A stretch of 64,000 bases of DNA from Lutimonas zeaxanthinifaciens (lineage in GTDB: Bacteria > Bacteroidota > Bacteroidia > Flavobacteriales > Flavobacteriaceae). Below the pieces are notes generated by a model. That model saw nothing but the letters and a program-made list of their open reading frames with translations. It had not been told where the DNA came from and did not search any database. Location of the stretch: NCBI RefSeq assembly GCF_030503675.1, contig NZ_CP129964.1:1612001-1676000 (forward strand), written 5' to 3'. The position numbers were made by a program, and so were the translations under genes. Positions 1-7,148 of this stretch are shown one piece after another. Positions within the stretch are counted from its first letter, which is position 1. Every line of letters starts with the position of its first letter.

Positions 1-196
1 CTACCTCCCTAAAAATCATCTTAGCAAATTCCACCCCGGCAATGATCCCATTCTCCTTTACAAGCAGTTTCGCTTTGCCCTTGGCATCTTTTGGAATACA
101 GGCAAGTGAACTATGATCACCTTCACCAATATCTTCACGAATACCATTTTTAATAATTCCCTGAAGCTCAATAGACATCTGTTCTTTACTGATCAT
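1..196 (-). CDS. nadC: Nicotinate-nucleotide pyrophosphorylase (carboxylating), N-terminal part, cut by window edge
   Basis: NadC joins quinolinate and PRPP to give nicotinate mononucleotide in de novo NAD synthesis in the cytoplasm. Only the first 65 codons lie in the window; the gene runs off the left edge. The reverse strand translates to a helical start followed by EDIGEGDHSSLACIP, the D-I-G-x-G-D-x-(S/T) signature of the quinolinate phosphoribosyltransferase N-terminal domain, and then a KLLVKENGIIAGVEFA strand-turn-strand typical of that domain. The catalytic barrel is outside the window, so activity cannot be judged. The start at ATG 196 gives the usual short leader; an ATG six codons further in is also possible. 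It is divergent from rlmH with a gap of 58 bases, so the two probably share a promoter region. Confidence 0.88.
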   Translation of the reverse strand, partial: MISKEQMSIELQGIIKNGIREDIGEGDHSSLACIPKDAKGKAKLLVKENGIIAGVEFAKMIFREV

Positions 197-254
197 ATGT
201 TTCGATTTATCATTACAAAAATAAGTCTTTATATTTACCGAAACAATGGATTGA

Positions 255-728
255 ATGAAAATCAAATTACTGGTCATAGGCAAAACGGATGACAAAAATC
301 TACAGGTTTTAATTCAGAAGTATGAGCAGAGATTAAAGCACTATATCAAATTTGACCTGGAAATTATACCCGATATTAAGAACATCAAAAAGATGTCTGA
401 AAAGGATCAAAAGGATAAAGAAGGTCAGTTGATACTTAAAAAGATAGCTCCGGGAGATCAGTTATGGCTTTTGGATGAAAAAGGGGAGATGTTCAGATCG
501 GTGGAATTTTCACGATTCCTTCAAAAGAAAATGAATACAGGAGTAAAAAGATTTGTTCTTGTCATAGGAGGCCCTTATGGGTTCTCAGAAGCAGTTTACA
601 ATAAATCGACGGGCAAGATATCCTTGTCAAAAATGACCTTTTCGCATCAAATGATCCGCTTATTTGCTGTTGAACAATTGTACAGAGCTTTTAGTATTTT
701 AAAAAATGAGCCGTATCATCATGAATAA
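255..728 (+). CDS. rlmH: 23S rRNA (pseudouridine1915-N3)-methyltransferase RlmH
   Basis: RlmH is a small SPOUT-class methyltransferase that methylates N3 of pseudouridine 1915 in helix 69 of 23S rRNA on the assembled 70S ribosome. The 157-residue length is the family norm. The start MKIKLLVIGKT is the typical first strand, and the SAM-binding trefoil knot shows as FVLVIGGPYGFSEAV near residues 101-115. The C-terminal SHQMIRLFAVEQLYRA helix and the terminal Tyr-His-His stretch, which contribute to cofactor and substrate binding in the family, are present. It is divergent from nadC and precedes the DUF808 gene by 39 bases. Nothing looks damaged. Confidence 0.97.
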   Translation: MKIKLLVIGKTDDKNLQVLIQKYEQRLKHYIKFDLEIIPDIKNIKKMSEKDQKDKEGQLILKKIAPGDQLWLLDEKGEMFRSVEFSRFLQKKMNTGVKRFVLVIGGPYGFSEAVYNKSTGKISLSKMTFSHQMIRLFAVEQLYRAFSILKNEPYHHE

Positions 729-767
729 AACAACAATTGAATTATTTAAAGTTAGTCCCGGAACAGA

Positions 768-1643
768 ATGACAGGTTTTTTTGCAATTTTAGATGATATC
801 GCAGCATTAATGGATGATGTGGCATTAATGGCAAAATTTGCTACAAAAAAAACAGCGGGTGTATTGGGAGATGATCTGGCTGTAGGTGCCGAAAAAGCGT
901 CAAGTTTTCGTGCATCAAGAGAGTTGCCCGTGCTTTGGGCAATTACAAAAGGATCTTTTATCAACAAACTGATCATTCTTCCCTTCGCATTTTTATTAAG
1001 TGCCTATGCACCACAATTTATTGTTCCCCTATTACTTATTGGAGGAATTTATTTAAGTTTTGAAGGGGTGGAAAAAATCATACATACTTTTTTTCATAAA
1101 AAACATGAAAAAAAGGTAAAGGTTCAGTTTCAAAGTGAAGAGGAATTACTGGAAGTTGAAAAAGCAAAGATTAAAAATACCATTCTTACCGACTTTATTT
1201 TGTCTTTGGAAATCATTATGATCGCCTTAGGAACTGTAACTAACGAACCACTTATTGAACAGATTCTTGTTGTTTCCATTGTGGCAATTATAGCGACCCT
1301 TGGTGTTTACGGAATTGTTGCATTAATGGTGAGAATGGATGATGCCGGTATGAGATTGATCCAATTGGCAAGAGGTAAAAGTCAATTCATAAAATCATCT
1401 TTTGTGATTATCGGAAAGGGTTTGGTGTATTCACTTCCTAAATTGATCAAGTTACTTGCGATCATTGGAACCATAGCTATGTTACTAGTGGGAGGTGGCA
1501 TGTTCGTGCACAATATTCAGGAAATTCATGATGTCTTACACGCATTACCTATGATCGTTTCTGAGCTTTTGGTTGGGTTGTTAGTAGGTTTTATGGCCTT
1601 TCTTCTTGTTGAGGGTTTTAAGAAATTGAAAAAAGGGAAGTAA
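768..1643 (+). CDS. DUF808 family inner-membrane protein (YedI-like)
   Basis: The product has 291 residues and matches the DUF808/YedI family of polytopic inner-membrane proteins, whose role is unknown. The opening MTGFFAILDDIAALMDDVA and the stretch TAGVLGDDLAVGAEKASSF are the best conserved parts of the family. About five to six hydrophobic segments follow, near residues 65-100, 140-195, 220-250 and 260-285, with a charged cytoplasmic loop rich in Lys and Glu around 105-130. The gene sits 39 bases after rlmH, so co-transcription is possible but not shown. The assignment to the family is firm; no biochemical function can be offered. Confidence 0.9.
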   Translation: MTGFFAILDDIAALMDDVALMAKFATKKTAGVLGDDLAVGAEKASSFRASRELPVLWAITKGSFINKLIILPFAFLLSAYAPQFIVPLLLIGGIYLSFEGVEKIIHTFFHKKHEKKVKVQFQSEEELLEVEKAKIKNTILTDFILSLEIIMIALGTVTNEPLIEQILVVSIVAIIATLGVYGIVALMVRMDDAGMRLIQLARGKSQFIKSSFVIIGKGLVYSLPKLIKLLAIIGTIAMLLVGGGMFVHNIQEIHDVLHALPMIVSELLVGLLVGFMAFLLVEGFKKLKKGK

Positions 1644-1781
1644 CGGAAACGGATCAGTATTTAATCCGATAGACAATTTAAAGTTTTCAAAATGATCCTA
1701 TTGAATTCAGATTGTTTTGTTGGATTATTCTATTTCTGCAACGGGACAATTATTTTTGTTAAATTTACTGAAAAGGATCAG

Positions 1782-2342
1782 ATGTCGAGTTTTAAATTTA
1801 TTATTGCAAGAAAATATAATACTGCTTTTATGGGCTTACTAAGCCAATTGATACTATTTATTTTGTTAATTTTTTCAAGTTCATGCCGGTTCGATGAAAA
1901 CAAGGATCAAATTGAATCTTTGAACTGGACAGACCGTCAAATCAATTATAAACTACCTGATTCTATGCAGACTGGAACATCTTATCTTTCGGTTTATTCT
2001 CAAATTTACAATCAGACTGAGCATAAAGTTTATGATTTAACTGCTACTGTGAGTATTAGAAATACAGACAGAAATGATACGATATATTTGGACGGAGCGG
2101 AATACTTCGACACGAAAGGACATTCGATTCGTAAATATTTTAATAAAACTGTATATGTTGCCCCAATGGAAACCGTTGAAATTGTTATTGAGGAAAGAGA
2201 TGAAGATGGCGGTACAGGAGCGAATTTTATTTTTGATTGGAGGATCAAACCTGGCTCGAGTGAGCCATTGTTTGAAGGGGTGATGATTACCTCATTTGGG
2301 CAAGGGCTTTCTTTTACAACCCATGGAAAGAAAATCGACTAA
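1782..2342 (+). CDS. DUF3124 family lipoprotein
   Basis: A lipoprotein of the DUF3124 family, function unknown. After a basic start (MSSFKFIIARKY) comes a hydrophobic stretch LLSQLILFILLIFSSSC whose Cys is a plausible lipidation site. The mature part carries the family motifs SYLSVYSQIYN, LTATVSIRNTDRNDTIYL and, near the end, RDEDGGTGANFIFDW, which form an all-beta domain. The open frame extends upstream to 1692 but that extension is not signal-like; the ATG at 1782 gives a normal lipoprotein leader, and ATG 1830 would leave no positive n-region. It lies 138 bases after the DUF808 gene and probably has its own promoter. Confidence 0.78.
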   Translation: MSSFKFIIARKYNTAFMGLLSQLILFILLIFSSSCRFDENKDQIESLNWTDRQINYKLPDSMQTGTSYLSVYSQIYNQTEHKVYDLTATVSIRNTDRNDTIYLDGAEYFDTKGHSIRKYFNKTVYVAPMETVEIVIEERDEDGGTGANFIFDWRIKPGSSEPLFEGVMITSFGQGLSFTTHGKKID

Positions 2343-2458
2343 AATTTCGTCCACGAAATGATCTTCAGTAAAAAACAACCCTAATTTGAAAGTTCAGTAA
2401 AGGTCTTAAATATTAATTGTAATTGTAACTCTAGCTAAAATTCCAACCGATTTACAAT

Positions 2459-2809
2459 ATGACCGAACTGATCTCTACGTTTATTTTCTTTTTTGCTGTG
2501 ATTGATCCCATTGGTTCTGTTCCTGTCTTTATAGCTGTAACAGATGGACTAAGTGAAAAAGAAAAAAGAATTACGGCATTTAAGGCTGTCTTTGTTTCAT
2601 TTCTGGTTTTGCAGTTCTTTATCATAGCGGGTGAAATAATCTTAGATGGAATCCAGGTTCCTTTACCTGCTTTTCAAATAGCAGGAGGAATTGTTCTTTT
2701 TCTTTTTGCCCTAACCATGAAATTCGGCGACAGTAAACCAGATGAAGAAATAAAATTTCAATGCTTTAAGAATCCTCTTTTGGATCCTCTTTTAGCGACG
2801 GATCCATGA
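2459..2809 (+). pseudogene. Truncated MarC-family membrane protein (3' half missing)
   Basis: MarC proteins are inner-membrane proteins of about 200 residues with two similar halves. Here only the first half remains: FFAVIDPIGSVPVFIAVTDG (residues 11-30), a second hydrophobic stretch, and FQIAGGIVLFLFALTMKFG (residues 72-90). At about residue 99 (base 2757) the similarity stops, and the last 17 codons are read antisense through the end of the convergent gene at 2758-3117. The second half, which should begin with a conserved P-L-A-x-P region, is not found in any frame downstream. This looks like a deletion joining the middle of marC to the 3' end of another gene. A short folded product cannot be excluded, but loss of function is likely. 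Confidence 0.75.
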
Positions 2810-3117
2810 ATATTGCCTCCTCCCCAGGTCAGACCACTTTTTTGTTTTCTAAAGGAAGGATAATCTGTACTCTGCTTTTTTTTGTCTTTGGCTTTAACAG
2901 TTTGACTTTCCTTTTTAAAAGTTTTTAAAATGGATTGTTTCTTCTTGAAATATTTTTTTTGTTCCACTATATAGAGGGGTAAAGTCACGAATACTAAAAT
3001 GCCTGATCCAATAATCAGAAAGAGGTCATTATAGGTTAAATCAATAAACAAACCTGCGAAACGTATCGAAAGAAATACGATCCCGAGCGTTGCTGAGAAA
3101 TAGATGGAATTCTTCAT
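2758..3117 (-). CDS. Small two-helix membrane protein of unknown function
   Basis: The product has 119 residues when read from ATG 3117. Two hydrophobic segments (about residues 5-25 and 31-52) are followed by a strongly basic, Lys-rich tail (YFKKKQSILKTFKKES and onward) and a Gly-rich end, GLTWGGGNIHGSVAKRGSKR. The open frame continues upstream to a GTG at 3216 inside the hupE stop region, but that extension looks non-coding and would overlap the neighbour. I do not recognise the family. Its stop codon lies exactly at the point where the convergent marC loses homology, so its own 3' end may have been brought there by a deletion. The conserved-looking C-terminus suggests the gene itself is intact. 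Confidence 0.6.
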   Translation of the reverse strand: MKNSIYFSATLGIVFLSIRFAGLFIDLTYNDLFLIIGSGILVFVTLPLYIVEQKKYFKKKQSILKTFKKESQTVKAKDKKKQSTDYPSFRKQKSGLTWGGGNIHGSVAKRGSKRGFLKH

Positions 3118-3193
3118 AACTGAGGGTGAAGAGAGTTTAACAATACAACTAAAGTTAGTAAACTCTGTTTGATTTAACAAGCAGAAAACATCT

Positions 3194-4186
3194 TTATTCC
3201 CAAAAAGCAACAACACGTTGTATCATCCAGAATGCAGCCAATGAACCTATAGCATAAGCAGGAATTTTTTTGCTGTAAACCGGCCAGTTTTTGTATAGAG
3301 ACAATAGTTTGATCAATCCCAGAACAAACACAACAAAGATAAGCTGGCCCAGTTCAACTCCAACGTTAAAGAAAGCGAGGGCAAGAGGAATTTCCTGTTG
3401 AGGAAGTCCGATATCTGACAATGCGCCGGCAAAGCCAAAGCCATGGAGTAACCCGAAACTAAAGGCAACAATCCAGGGCTTTTTGCTCGTAAGGGTTTGT
3501 TCTCCGTTGATGTTCTTTAAAATTTCCAAAGCTAAAAAAACGATACTCAGCGCGATTACAGCTTCTACAGGGGCCCCTGGGAAATCTACATAACCAAGCG
3601 CAGCAAGGGATAAGGTAATGCTATGTGCAATTGTAAACGCAGTAATTGTCTTGAGAATCTTCCATTTTCCTTTCGTGATCATGATCAAGGCAAGAACAAA
3701 TAATAGGTGATCAATTCCAAGTAATATATGTTCTATCCCCAGAATAGTATAGGTTTTAACAACGCCCATAGCACTGGTTTGACCTGGGATCAGGCTACTG
3801 TCTTTATCTGCCTGAAGCAGTAAGGTGGCCTTTTCACCATTAAGATATGTTACCGTTACCAGTACATCGATCAGGGTCTTGTCAAGCCCCTTGATATACA
3901 ATTCTTTTCCTTGTAAGGATTCCTCAGAACGAATCAAATAATAGTAAATAACCGAACCCGGAATTTGATTGGGAGTTTTTAAGTTCTCAATGGAAAATGA
4001 ACTTGGAAAAACCGGCTGAATCTTGGGTACTGCATCACCCATACTTGGAACTTTCCAGAAAACTTCATAGGAATTTTCAGAAACCTGAATAATTTGCAAG
4101 TAAGCAGGCCTTATCTCATGCCCGTTTGCTGAAGGTATGCTAAATAAAAACCATAGTAGCGTAAATACTAAATAGGACCTTTTCAT
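3194..4186 (-). CDS. HupE/UreJ family membrane protein
   Basis: A 330-residue protein of the HupE/UreJ_2 type. It begins with a Sec signal (MKRSYLVFTLLWFLF, cut near GHEIRP), followed by about 120 extracytoplasmic residues of beta character, then six or seven membrane segments. The membrane part has the family motifs GIEHILLGIDHLLFVLAL, AHSITLSLAALGYV and FGLLHGFGFAGAL, with His residues that could bind metal. HupE and UreJ proteins are implicated in nickel uptake in hydrogenase and urease operons, but no such enzyme is nearby, so the substrate is unknown. It starts 11 bases after the parvulin gene at 4198-5067, so the two form an operon. Confidence 0.88.
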   Translation of the reverse strand: MKRSYLVFTLLWFLFSIPSANGHEIRPAYLQIIQVSENSYEVFWKVPSMGDAVPKIQPVFPSSFSIENLKTPNQIPGSVIYYYLIRSEESLQGKELYIKGLDKTLIDVLVTVTYLNGEKATLLLQADKDSSLIPGQTSAMGVVKTYTILGIEHILLGIDHLLFVLALIMITKGKWKILKTITAFTIAHSITLSLAALGYVDFPGAPVEAVIALSIVFLALEILKNINGEQTLTSKKPWIVAFSFGLLHGFGFAGALSDIGLPQQEIPLALAFFNVGVELGQLIFVVFVLGLIKLLSLYKNWPVYSKKIPAYAIGSLAAFWMIQRVVAFWE

Positions 4187-4197
4187 ATCAGTGAAAT

Positions 4198-5067
4198 TTA
4201 TCTTTCCTTTAAATACGCTACGAATGATTCATCAAATTTTTCGGGATCCAGTTCATATTCAATTTCATATTTTTTCTTTAATTCCGCAAAAATCAGCTGA
4301 TCCAGTTTTTGCTGGTTACTGTACTCCAGATCTCTAAGCAATTCATTTCTAATTGATTCAAATTCTGGTCTTTGGGGTGCAGTTTTGTCAACGATATAAA
4401 CTAAATGATAACCAAATCCAGATTTTATCGGGCCCTGCCACTGTCCAACAACTAAGTTTTCCAGCTCTTCGGAAAATTTATTACCCAGCTGTCGTTGTAA
4501 CTCATTGGCATCGGTATTTTCGAAAAAATAGGGAAACGGCATTGAGTCACCTTGATTTTTAACCTGTTCCGGGTCAGAGGTTTCTACTTTAGTCTTTAGA
4601 TCAAGCGCATCCTTTTTAGGATCATTTCGATGATCTGGGCTGAAGATGATCTGATAAAAGGAAAAGGAGTAAGGACTGAGATAATTGTCAGCATTCTGCT
4701 CGAAGAAATCTATTAAATCCTCTTCGGATGGTTCAGTAATGGTTGCCAGGTCATTCGATAAAAACTGCATTTTTTGAGCTAGTCTGCGTTTTATGATTTC
4801 GTCATTGTGATCCAAATTCATCTTTAGAGCCTCTTGATAAAAAATTTCTTGTTTGATATTCTGTTGAATCAAACTTTTTAATTCTTCATCTGTAGGTAAG
4901 CGCTTCCATTGCATTTCCCAGCTAGCGATGATATTTTTCATATCATAATCGTCAATCACTATGATGTTGGCACCATCGTCTTTTTCGTTTACAAGTCCGT
5001 AAAGGGCGAATAAAGCCAGGCCAAACAACAAAAAATGGACTAAAGGTTCTTGAATTAATTTTTTCAT
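4198..5067 (-). CDS. Membrane-anchored parvulin-type peptidyl-prolyl isomerase
   Basis: A 289-residue protein with one N-terminal membrane anchor (PLVHFLLFGLALFALYGLV), a SurA/PpiC-like helical region around residues 40-120 (LPTDEELKSLIQQNIKQEIF), and a parvulin domain around 125-245 ending in GFGYHLVYIVDKTAP. The parvulin fold is degenerate in the middle, where the usual GDLG is replaced by GDSMPFPYFF, so it may act as a chaperone more than an isomerase. The open frame extends to a TTG at 5118, but ATG 5067 gives the correct start just before the anchor. It is the first gene of a pair with the HupE/UreJ gene. A terminator at 5173-5203 separates it from the DUF3604 genes upstream. Confidence 0.88.
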   Translation of the reverse strand: MKKLIQEPLVHFLLFGLALFALYGLVNEKDDGANIIVIDDYDMKNIIASWEMQWKRLPTDEELKSLIQQNIKQEIFYQEALKMNLDHNDEIIKRRLAQKMQFLSNDLATITEPSEEDLIDFFEQNADNYLSPYSFSFYQIIFSPDHRNDPKKDALDLKTKVETSDPEQVKNQGDSMPFPYFFENTDANELQRQLGNKFSEELENLVVGQWQGPIKSGFGYHLVYIVDKTAPQRPEFESIRNELLRDLEYSNQQKLDQLIFAELKKKYEIEYELDPEKFDESFVAYLKER

Positions 5068-5172
5068 CCTTGCAATTTTTATGTCTTCTAAATTAAGGTA
5101 TTCAAAGCTATTTAACAATCAATTCATCGATCTTTCGAAGCTTAAAAAATCTCTAAGATTATAATTAAATTT

Positions 5173-5203
5173 AAAAAAGATCCTGATTTGATCAGGATCT
5201 TTT
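5173..5203 (-). terminator. Intrinsic terminator after the DUF3604 operon
   Basis: A 9-bp perfect stem (GATCCTGAT at 5179-5187 with ATCAGGATC at 5191-5199) and a 3-base loop, flanked by six A on the left, which is a U-run on the minus strand. It lies 22 bases beyond the stop of the DUF3604 gene at 5226. It should end that transcript before the parvulin/HupE pair. The right flank (TTTT) also makes it weakly bidirectional. Confidence 0.85.
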
Positions 5204-5225
5204 AAAATTATCATCAACCTACCTT

Positions 5226-7139
5226 TTAAGGAGTGTACCAAATGGGAGAGGTATAGGCTCTTTCTGTTGTTGTCATTGGAGATTCTTTTGGCATTTCAAC
5301 ACCGAATCTTTTTGCGTCATAGGCCGTCCAGCGTGGCGTTGGAATTTCAATGACTCTAGCATAATAAAATGCGCTTTGTTTCGGATCAAAATCAGGATCT
5401 TTCCAAACGGATATGAGTTCAGCCCTTCCAATGGTATTTGACCAGGTTGCATTAGCAACATCAACAGTATTACCTACGTCAGGGATCTTTCCGTCCTTAT
5501 CGGCTTTCCTTTGATCCATGTCACTCCAAACTACATCATACACTTTTTCATGTGTTTTACCTGATTTATCCAGCCAGCCTTTAACAATCTGAATTCTGTC
5601 AAGGTTTCCTCCGTAAGGATCTTTCAAAGCACCTACAAGGAATGTTGGTGATTTACCTTTGGGTGCCGAATATAAATCTCCTCCCATTGGGACTCCTTTG
5701 GAATATCCTATTTCTGCAGGGAGTCTGTTCTTTGCATCTCCTGACTCAAAGTCCCATCCCCCGAAAAATCTAACCAGTATTCTTGGCCCTGTGGTTGCAT
5801 AGACTTCCTTACGGGCCATGGCATCAAAAATAGCTTCTCTTGTATTTTCGGTTGCCCAAACTCCGGCATACCCTGAGGCAACCAGCTCCCAGTCGAAAAT
5901 TTTATTTCCTTCGAATTCGCCTACAATTCCTTTAGAGCGATGTGCACTGGGTTCATTGCCTGAATGTTTGCCAAAAAAATTATCTTCTTCAGCGGTGGCT
6001 AAACTTGTGTGGGAATCTGTTGATCCAACAACCCCAAATTTATAGGGATTTGTCCCGAATTTAGCTTCCATTTTCAAGCCATTCTTGAGGGCCTCTCTGG
6101 CATACTCATATTGCAGCATATCATCTGTTTTTGCCGTGCTCAAATTGAGATTTCCTTTTTCCCAGTTCTCGTAATCTGCAAATTCATCATTGGGAGAAAG
6201 TAGGGGGTGAGCCTCGCCATCCCCTTTTATCTGGGTAATTTCATAAAGTGGTTCCCATTTAATACGGTCCTTCATGTAATTTTCATCCAGTGGTTTTCCT
6301 GTTGCCGGATTGACTTCTACAGGAAACATGATTCCATTACTTAGGTTTCCGTTATGGGCCAGGGCAAGAACGTTCCCTTTAGTTTTTGTTTCATATTGTT
6401 CCATCCACTGCCAGAGGTCTTCAGGGTTAAAACTTTCGGTTGTCGTATACGGCAGCATTTGTCTTGCCAGATCTCCATTGTCTCGATACAATACATTTCG
6501 GTGTAAATTGTTACCATCTTCTGTAGAAGTCCATTCATAACCGATGATCGTTGTAAACCTTCCCGGTTCATTGTATTTCTCCGCTGTTTTTATATAGCGG
6601 TCCCATACTGTTTGGGCAAAGTCCTCATCGATAAGAACTTCTGGTATTTTTCCCAGCGCAAAGCTATTGATCACATCCATTGTTGCCATCAGCGCTTCAT
6701 TACCACCTTGATTAATTCGCTGGTGCCAGTCTTTAACAGTGGCATCGGACATTAAGTTCGGATCTCCTTTTATGATTTCATTCATGGCACCCATTCCATC
6801 TGAATGATCAGCCACAACCAACCAGTCAAGCGGCCTTGAAAGTTTCACTTTCTCACCGTGAGTTGCGGTTATCTCTTCTCCTCGAGCCAGGCGATATGCC
6901 TCTTCTGGACCCAACACGGTCCCAAAAGCCCTTGCGTCTAAAGAATTACTGGTGTGAAGATGTGTGTCGCCCCAAAACACCTGTGTTGGGAAATAACGCC
7001 CTGCATAAGGGGAGTAGCCTCTTTTTTTGTGAATCTTTTCGCCTTCTTTCATGTCCATTGTCATTTCTCCCACTTGTTGTCCAATGGTGAGAAAAGGAAC
7101 AATTAAAAGCGATGCGATTAGTATTTGATACTTTTTCAT
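5226..7139 (-). CDS. Secreted DUF3604 domain protein (PHP-like metal hydrolase fold), copy 2
   Basis: A 637-residue exported protein of the DUF3604 family, which resembles the PHP superfamily of metal-dependent phosphoesterases; its substrate is not known. It has a Sec signal (MKKYQILIASLLIVPFLTIG) and then the family metal-site motifs: GDTHLHT at residues 57-63, VVADHSDGMGAM at about 108-119, AHNGNLSNGIMFP near 260 and GSTDSHTSLATAEEDNFFGK near 385. All candidate His and Asp ligands are kept. The C-terminal third holds a repeatedly conserved IQIVKGW and ending TTTERAYTSPIWY. It is a close paralogue of the gene at 7149-9023 and starts 9 bases after it, so the pair is one operon made by tandem duplication. 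Confidence 0.9.
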   Translation of the reverse strand: MKKYQILIASLLIVPFLTIGQQVGEMTMDMKEGEKIHKKRGYSPYAGRYFPTQVFWGDTHLHTSNSLDARAFGTVLGPEEAYRLARGEEITATHGEKVKLSRPLDWLVVADHSDGMGAMNEIIKGDPNLMSDATVKDWHQRINQGGNEALMATMDVINSFALGKIPEVLIDEDFAQTVWDRYIKTAEKYNEPGRFTTIIGYEWTSTEDGNNLHRNVLYRDNGDLARQMLPYTTTESFNPEDLWQWMEQYETKTKGNVLALAHNGNLSNGIMFPVEVNPATGKPLDENYMKDRIKWEPLYEITQIKGDGEAHPLLSPNDEFADYENWEKGNLNLSTAKTDDMLQYEYAREALKNGLKMEAKFGTNPYKFGVVGSTDSHTSLATAEEDNFFGKHSGNEPSAHRSKGIVGEFEGNKIFDWELVASGYAGVWATENTREAIFDAMARKEVYATTGPRILVRFFGGWDFESGDAKNRLPAEIGYSKGVPMGGDLYSAPKGKSPTFLVGALKDPYGGNLDRIQIVKGWLDKSGKTHEKVYDVVWSDMDQRKADKDGKIPDVGNTVDVANATWSNTIGRAELISVWKDPDFDPKQSAFYYARVIEIPTPRWTAYDAKRFGVEMPKESPMTTTERAYTSPIWYTP

Positions 7140-7148
7140 AATATGAAA

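Noticed and set aside
752-976. 74-codon minus-strand ORF
   Set aside because: It lies fully within the DUF808 gene, and its translation is a shadow of the conserved first 70 residues of that gene.
2343-2358. ATTTCGT/ACGAAAT inverted repeat after the DUF3124 gene
   Set aside because: The loop is two bases and no T-run follows, so it is not a terminator; no second copy supports an operator.
2758-2809. A frameshift that would restore the second half of marC
   Set aside because: No MarC second-half motif appears in any of the three plus frames between 2757 and 3200; the sequence there is explained by the convergent gene.
3118-3216. N-terminal extension of the small membrane gene to GTG 3216
   Set aside because: It overlaps the hupE stop and its translation has no membrane or conserved character; ATG 3117 directly precedes the first helix.
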